Below are positions 58,860 to 64,000 of a stretch of DNA of 64,000 nucleotides, in pieces. Every line of letters starts with the position of its first letter. Within the stretch, counting starts at the first letter, position 1. The translations under genes and the position numbers were made by a program. The stretch is from assembly GCA_015680685.1 (NCBI GenBank), contig MNCI01012628.1, forward strand, positions 206,318 through 270,317, in the 5' to 3' direction. The notes beneath the pieces were generated by a model that was not told the DNA's origin, did not search any database, and worked only from the letters and a program-made list of their open reading frames with translations. The DNA comes from Gnetum montanum. Taxonomy: Eukaryota > Streptophyta > Gnetopsida > Gnetales > Gnetaceae.

Positions 58860-59690
58860 AAATTGTAATGGGCTAATTAATTGGCTAAGGTGATAAGGTT
58901 CGTGTGGTTCTTAACAATTTCACAAGCTAAAAACTTGCAACATGTAAGAATCATAGTATGTAAGGTTGCAACATGTAAGACTCACATTGTGTGAGACTTA
59001 CATGTGATGGTTGTAACATGTGAGACTATATCCTATGAAGCTATAGCTTGTGGAAGCTTCAGCCTATAGCTTATGAGGCTATGGCCTATGAGGGTTGCAG
59101 CCTATGAAGCTATAACCTATAGAAACGATAGTGTCAGGAACAAATAGGCCTTAAATATACTGCACCTACAATGTAATGATTATATATTTTTCTTCTTAAA
59201 ATTTTATCCTATGTTTTTCTAGTATACAAAAGGGAAACAACTGAAAACTACAAAGTATAAGTTGTAAAAATGATGATAACAACATGCATTACAACTGCAA
59301 AGGTAGTTCAAAAGGGTATGATAGCACTATGAACTATCCCACATGATGGAATATTAGTTCCACATGATGGGATATTAGTTGCCCATGATGAAAAATTTCA
59401 TTTTTATGTTGTAAAGTGTAGGGAATGGAAGAAGAACTTCACACTATGGCTGAAAAATTAAAAGTAAAAATTGTTATAAACAAAATAGGCTACTAGGCCA
59501 CATGATGAACTTTAGGAAAATCCAAAACCAATGTAGAAACTATTGTGAATAAAACTAGTTGTTACGCCACATACTGGGTTTTAGGAAAACCCAACATGAA
59601 TTTTCTTTAGATCAAATGAGCTTGCAAGCTAAGGCAAAACATAGGAAAATAAATTTTTACAATAGGTTTTAGCAAAGATTATGGATAGAC
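58860..59690 (-). other. E3 leader with short degenerate repeats
   Basis: 58925-59110 holds repeated GCAACATGTAAGA and AGCCTATGARGCTATA phrases; the rest is AT-rich. No coding signal. It corresponds to the E1 leader 3219-3444 but is longer. Confidence 0.5.
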
Positions 59691-59708
59691 ATCCTCCTTC
59701 TAGCACCA
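59691..59708 (-). other. E3 primer-binding site
   Basis: On the minus strand TGGTGCTAGAAGGAGGAT starts five bases after the LTR end. It is the same type as the E1 site at 3201. Confidence 0.65.
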
Positions 59709-59713
59709 AAAAT

Positions 59714-60754
59714 TGTAATGATGGAAAATTTTAGTGCTGTAAAATTGAAAGATCCTATATGAAGCAGTTTAACTCATGGATTCATGAGCCTCATAAAGGA
59801 TCCCAAGCATCCTAAATGATATTGTCGATCACTCAAGAACTTAAAAATTTATTATTGATTAATGTTAAATGGGAAAAAAACTATAAGAAAATACATAAAA
59901 TGAGGATGTAGCATAATATTTGAGAATAGGAAGAATAAGAGAGCAATATAGCCAAACAAAAATGATTGTAACTCTTATATTTAAAGTAATAAATCAACAA
60001 ATGTAAGAATAATTTTTAGGAAGAGTATAGATCAAGGATTTTAAATCCTAAGAAATAAATATGCTTGATGGATCTAGCAGAGATTTGCAAGGTGTGTTTT
60101 GCATTGGTTTCCCCATTTGATCTACAACATCACAACTTCCTACTCCAAGTCCTACTTTTGGAAATCAGCATTGTTAAGGCTATAAAAAGGTTGTTAAAAT
60201 TTGCTACAGAGCTCTATTGATTCTTTCTAAGTGATCTACTGTAAGATTTCTCAAAAGGTCTTGAAAGATGCATCAAATTTTGTTATTATAGGCAAAAAAT
60301 CTATTATGCTAGCATTTGTTATAGTTTTTGAGGATTAGAAATTGTTTCTAGATGAAAGTACAACATGTTGGCTGCCACATGTTGTCCAGCATGTGGGACT
60401 AAGATGTCCATCATGTCAAATCAAAGCCCAAATCCCACACACTACCTCTACATGTTACATAGCATGTGAAGTTGAAATGTACAACATGTGAGATAAAAAT
60501 GTCAAGTTTTGTAGCCTATGTAATATTTTTAGCCCCCACAAGATAGAATACATAGAATTTGTAGCTTATGTGCTACAAATCTCAAATTTTTTTATTGAAA
60601 AACTACCTAAAATTCTATCATTGTAAGGCCATAATGTAGAATTTTTGGTGAAAATAAGAAAATTGTTTCTACCTTTATATTTCCACCAAATTACAACAAT
60701 AATTTTTCCTATTGGCTTTTACATTGTAACATGAATTTTTCTTGAGGTATTTCA
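59714..60754 (-). repeat. E3 5' LTR
   Basis: 1041 bp, on the minus strand from TGAAATACCTCAAG to CATCATTACA. It shares blocks with the 3' LTR fragments at 33751-34064 and 35525-35644. The U3 part (about 60355-60510) is rich in ACATGTTG/CAACATGT palindromes. Confidence 0.8.
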
Positions 60755-61616
60755 TCTTCATTTATTTAATTATAAGATTACAATAGAGTTCTAAAAACTC
60801 ATAAACATCTAAAAAACTTTCACACTAAAGTGATATTACAAAGCATGAGGCTCTACAACCACACAATGGCTATCCTCAATGTAAGATACAAACAATAAAA
60901 AAATATCTCTACCATAATCGAGGACTAAGATCTCAACTCATAAGTAAGAAAAAAGAGAATAGAACATACTAATCAACACATCACACAATTGATCCTGGGA
61001 GCTGCAATCACACATGCACTCACTAGTCAATGTGCTCTCCCATACTCTTGCTAATTCCTCCACTCTCAAAAACTCTTAAAGATGGTATCAATAATTGTGA
61101 ATGACATTAATGTTTATAAATAATAAGGAGATAAGAAACCTAAAAACCTTTCCTCAACTCAACTTGAGATGCATTAGTTATTTTCATGTTCTCACCTTCT
61201 CTCTAATTATTTTCATTCTTCTTTAACTTATCCGGGTTATTTTCTGAATTAGGTTGAGTGATTTTGGAAGTTTTCCCAGTTGTATGAGTTGCCTCTAGCC
61301 TTAGGAAAACATCTTCAATTAAAACTCAATTTTTAGGAGAGACATCTTCTCTATGGCAAAGATGTCTCCTTCTTTGACAAGACATCTCCTCTTAGTAGGA
61401 AACATCTTATGCAAGATGTCTACTCTATAGTAAGACATCTTTCCAAAGAAGACTATAGTTCAACAAGATGTCTCCTCCAGCTCTAAGACATATTTTGTTA
61501 AACACAACTCCTAGTCAAAACATCTTCCTCTCCTTCACAATGTCTTCTAAGGGTTCAAAACCTAAAAACATGAACATAGGGAATGAACAAAGGAAATCAA
61601 AATATGTATATCTACA
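60755..61616 (-). repeat. E5-type LTR, second copy (about 850 bp)
   Basis: It aligns with 61650-62495: shared GCATGAGGCTCTAYAACC, AATGTGCTCTC and clustered AAGATGTCTC/GACATCTT motifs (61340-61500). On the minus strand it starts about TGTAGATATAC. The boundary with E3 on the left is uncertain by tens of bases. Confidence 0.6.
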
Positions 61617-61649
61617 TTAATACTAGAAACTAAGAAGACTAGCTATCTT

Positions 61650-62495
61650 TAATTATTTGAAAAATAATATTATAATAAGATTTCATAACCCACAAAACAT
61701 TCAACATAATCACTCATAATACTCAAATGATGTTGTGTAGCATGAGGCTCTATAACCATATAATGGTTTTTCTCAATGCAAGATGAAACCAATGGAGAAT
61801 CTCTCCCATAACTTGGGACGAAAATCTCAACTCACAAGCAAGACTAGAATACACTAGCCAACACACAACATAATTGACCTTGAAGCTACAACACATATGT
61901 ACTCACTTAATGTGCTCTCTTACACTCTTACTCAAGTTCAACACAACAACTTACAAGACATCTCATCTGTTCATGGTACAAACATGAAACATAATACATA
62001 TTTATTAACTAAGAAAGATAAAAATCCTAGGAAACCTTCATCAAGCTTAACTTAAACAACCTCCAATTTTTTTCATCTTCTTCCACCTTATCTTAACCAT
62101 TTTCACATTTGAAATAGTAATTCCAGAAGTTTCCTTGCCTATTCAAGTCATTTATAGCCTTTTTGGAATGTCATACTACAAAATTGATAATTCTAAGAAG
62201 ACATATCACTCTTGGCTGAGAGATCTTCTACTATATCTAAGACATCCCAACTCTTCTTGAGATTTCTCATCACCTCTAATATTTCTACCTAAGATATCCA
62301 TTAAAAATTCCTGGACATCTTCTACAAGTTTTCAACTTATCCTGCACATCTTCTGTCTTTTAACATGTCTCTCCTGAGAGTTCAAATCTTAAGCAAGATG
62401 ACTCCATGACCTCCAAGATGTCTCCATAAAGCCTAAAACCTAAAAAACATATATGTAGGGGAAAGAACATGGAGGTTATTAGAGGTGTTCCTACA
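61650..62495 (-). repeat. E5 3' LTR
   Basis: On the minus strand it starts TGTAGGAACACC at 62495 right after the purine-rich AGGGTGAGAGAGCTAA. It is in direct repeat with the neighbouring copy. End near 61650 not precisely defined. Confidence 0.6.
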
Positions 62496-64000
62496 TTAGC
62501 TCTCTCACCCTTCAAAAAGTAAACTCATGTAAACAAGGAAGAGGAGTTGAAGTGATCCCCCACTCATGAAGTTTGATCTAATGGATCCATACTGCATCAT
62601 CCATGGACTAATCCTTCCAAGGAATCAAGTATTCATTCCCCTTTACTCTCTAATTACTAGAAGTTTCTCTCTGCTTGAGTATGATTGTCTTCCTCTTCAT
62701 TGAAGACTTGGATTGATCAATAACCCCATTCAACTCTTCAATGTTGTATTGTATGGTCTTTTCATCAACTACTCTAGTGCATAAGATTATAAACATTAAA
62801 TAAAAAAGACATACCAACATCTTTTAATAAATTAATCTCAAAATCATTATCATTGATTTTGGCCTTAATTGTAAAATTCCTCATCTTCATGGTCATTTCT
62901 TCTTTAAGTGCATCAAAACCAAGTTACCAATAGAAAAATTTATTTTTCATTTATCCTCATTCCTCTTGAGAACTCTCCTTTTAGTATTCTTCTTAATCTT
63001 TTAATTTTACTTATACATGGAGATCCCTTATCTCTTGTAAAAAATCAGCACTAAGTTGAGCTTCATCATCAAAGCTCTTTAATGTATCCATCATCTTACG
63101 ATAAAAAACATAGTTTACCTAAAATTAATTTTTACCAATAGCAACATGAAAACCATTATTACATGAAAACTCAACATGAAACAAAAATTTTTCCATTTTT
63201 TTAATTATTCATCATACAAACATCTCAATATGTTTAATAAGGATTTATTCATCACCTCAATTTTTCCATCATAGTTTGGATTATATGCACTAGAAAAATT
63301 CAACTTTATTCCTAAAATTTTCCAAGGGACCTCCAAAAGTGACTAGTGAATTTGAAGTCTCTATCACTAATAATATTCAAAGGAATTCCATGCAACTTCA
63401 CATCATGCTAGAAAAATAAATTTACCACATAAAAGTATTACTCCCCTTCTTCCATGAAATGAAGTGTGTCATCTTGGAGAACCTATCCACAACAATAAAA
63501 ATGACATCATTTTCTCTTTTGGTTTTTGGAATACCACTCACAAAATACATTAACATGCTTTCCCATGGATCCTTGGGAAATGACAAAGGAATATAATTTC
63601 CATCCACTCCTTTACCTCCATTGAACTTCTAACAAGTCAAATGCTCCTTCATAAATTTCAAAACTTTAGTTATCATAATAGGTCAAAAAAATTCCTACCC
63701 ATAATTTCCAATATTTTATCCCTATCCATGTGACCTATCATGCTCTACAATGAATTTTGAACAAAATCTTGTTCCTAAAATCATAATTAAAAACACCTAC
63801 CTTTCCATTTTTAAATAAAAATTCATCTAGAATATGATAATTCCTTCATTAGTCTATCCTACTTAATAATGATTCTTTGAGACTTCTTCTATCCTACCCA
63901 AAATAAACATTATGCTCATACAAATCAGCAAAACCACCCATACCTTCCACATGATGTATGTTGAAAATCACCACATGCACCATTAATAAAGCATCAATTA
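62496..64000 (-). pseudogene. E5: chromovirus pol remnant (integrase with chromodomain)
   Basis: Minus strand. The zinc-finger region at about 63740-63610 has IGHMDRDKILEIMGRNFF. The core at 63607-63422 has DPWESMLMYFV and IFIVVDRFSKMTHFIS (first catalytic Asp now Tyr). A second core block at about 63400-63290 has [21 protein letters not shown]. At about 62650-62530 NEYLIPWKD and SMDDAVW match the chromodomain pattern EYLVKWKG...DATW. These make it a chromovirus (Ty3/gypsy with chromodomain). Stops and frame changes throughout; RT and gag would lie right of the window. The remaining sequence is degenerate. Confidence 0.75.

Larger units (their letters stand above)
33751..60754 (-). mobile_element. 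E3: giant Tat-lineage LTR retrotransposon, minus strand, heavily decayed
   Basis: 5' LTR 59714-60754, primer site 59691-59708, gag 58859-56880, protease about 56000-55640, antisense gene 51250-54915 (+ strand), a repeat-rich spacer holding E4, pol 40285-36842, polypurine tract near 35645-35662, and 3' LTR 35644-33751 carrying S1 and cut by E2. The gene order equals that of E1. The LTR start TGAAAYACC and the primer site also match E1. It is older than E1, E2, E4 and S1, since E2, E4 and S1 lie in it and E1 lies in E2. Confidence 0.85.

Overview
This window is plant nuclear DNA, almost certainly an intergenic or heterochromatic block of a large angiosperm-type genome. It is made nearly entirely of LTR retrotransposons inserted into one another. 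The evidence is Tat-type Ty3/gypsy pol with a second (archaeal-type) RNase H, a tRNA-Asp primer site of the Athila kind, a copia gag element with an initiator-Met primer site, and a chromovirus with a chromodomain. The only host-like gene is a broken cyclophilin first exon at the left edge. No rRNA, tRNA, CRISPR array or intact host gene was seen.

Layout, with labels used below. E2 (+ strand) runs from an undefined point near the left edge to 33750. E1 (+, 1640-27600, TSD CTTGG) is inserted in E2. N1 (+, 12048-20823, TSD ACTGG/ATTGG) is inserted in E1. E3 (- strand, 33751-60754) is the host of E2, which sits inside E3's 3' LTR. S1 is a solo LTR (+, 34065-35519) in the same E3 LTR. E4 (+, 43082-49590) is a gag-only copia-type element inside E3. 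E5 (- strand, about 60755 to the right edge) is a degenerate chromovirus.

E1 and E3 are giant Tat-like elements with an unusual order: LTR, gag, protease, a long non-coding interval holding a multi-exon gene on the opposite strand, then RT, RNase H, second RNase H, integrase, LTR. In E1 the antisense gene (7594-11636, - strand) resolves into eight exons whose splice phases all agree, encoding about 1065 codons: a degenerate FCP1/HAD-like domain, a conserved middle region, coiled coil and an acidic tail. The same gene, with matching exon ends, is recognisable at the same place in E3. A 3' splice site just before RT in E1, E2 and E3 suggests that the whole interval is an intron of the retroelement. 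Its antisense gene would keep its own introns through retrotransposition.

N1 (gypsy gag) and E4 (copia gag) have unrelated gag proteins and no pol. Each carries a second ORF resembling the plant transposon-protein family found in Athila-like elements. In each, that ORF is preceded by an internal copy of the element's own U3 promoter module: clustered short palindromes plus a TATA box. All coding regions are decayed, mainly by stop codons with few frameshifts. Nothing here is expected to be active now.
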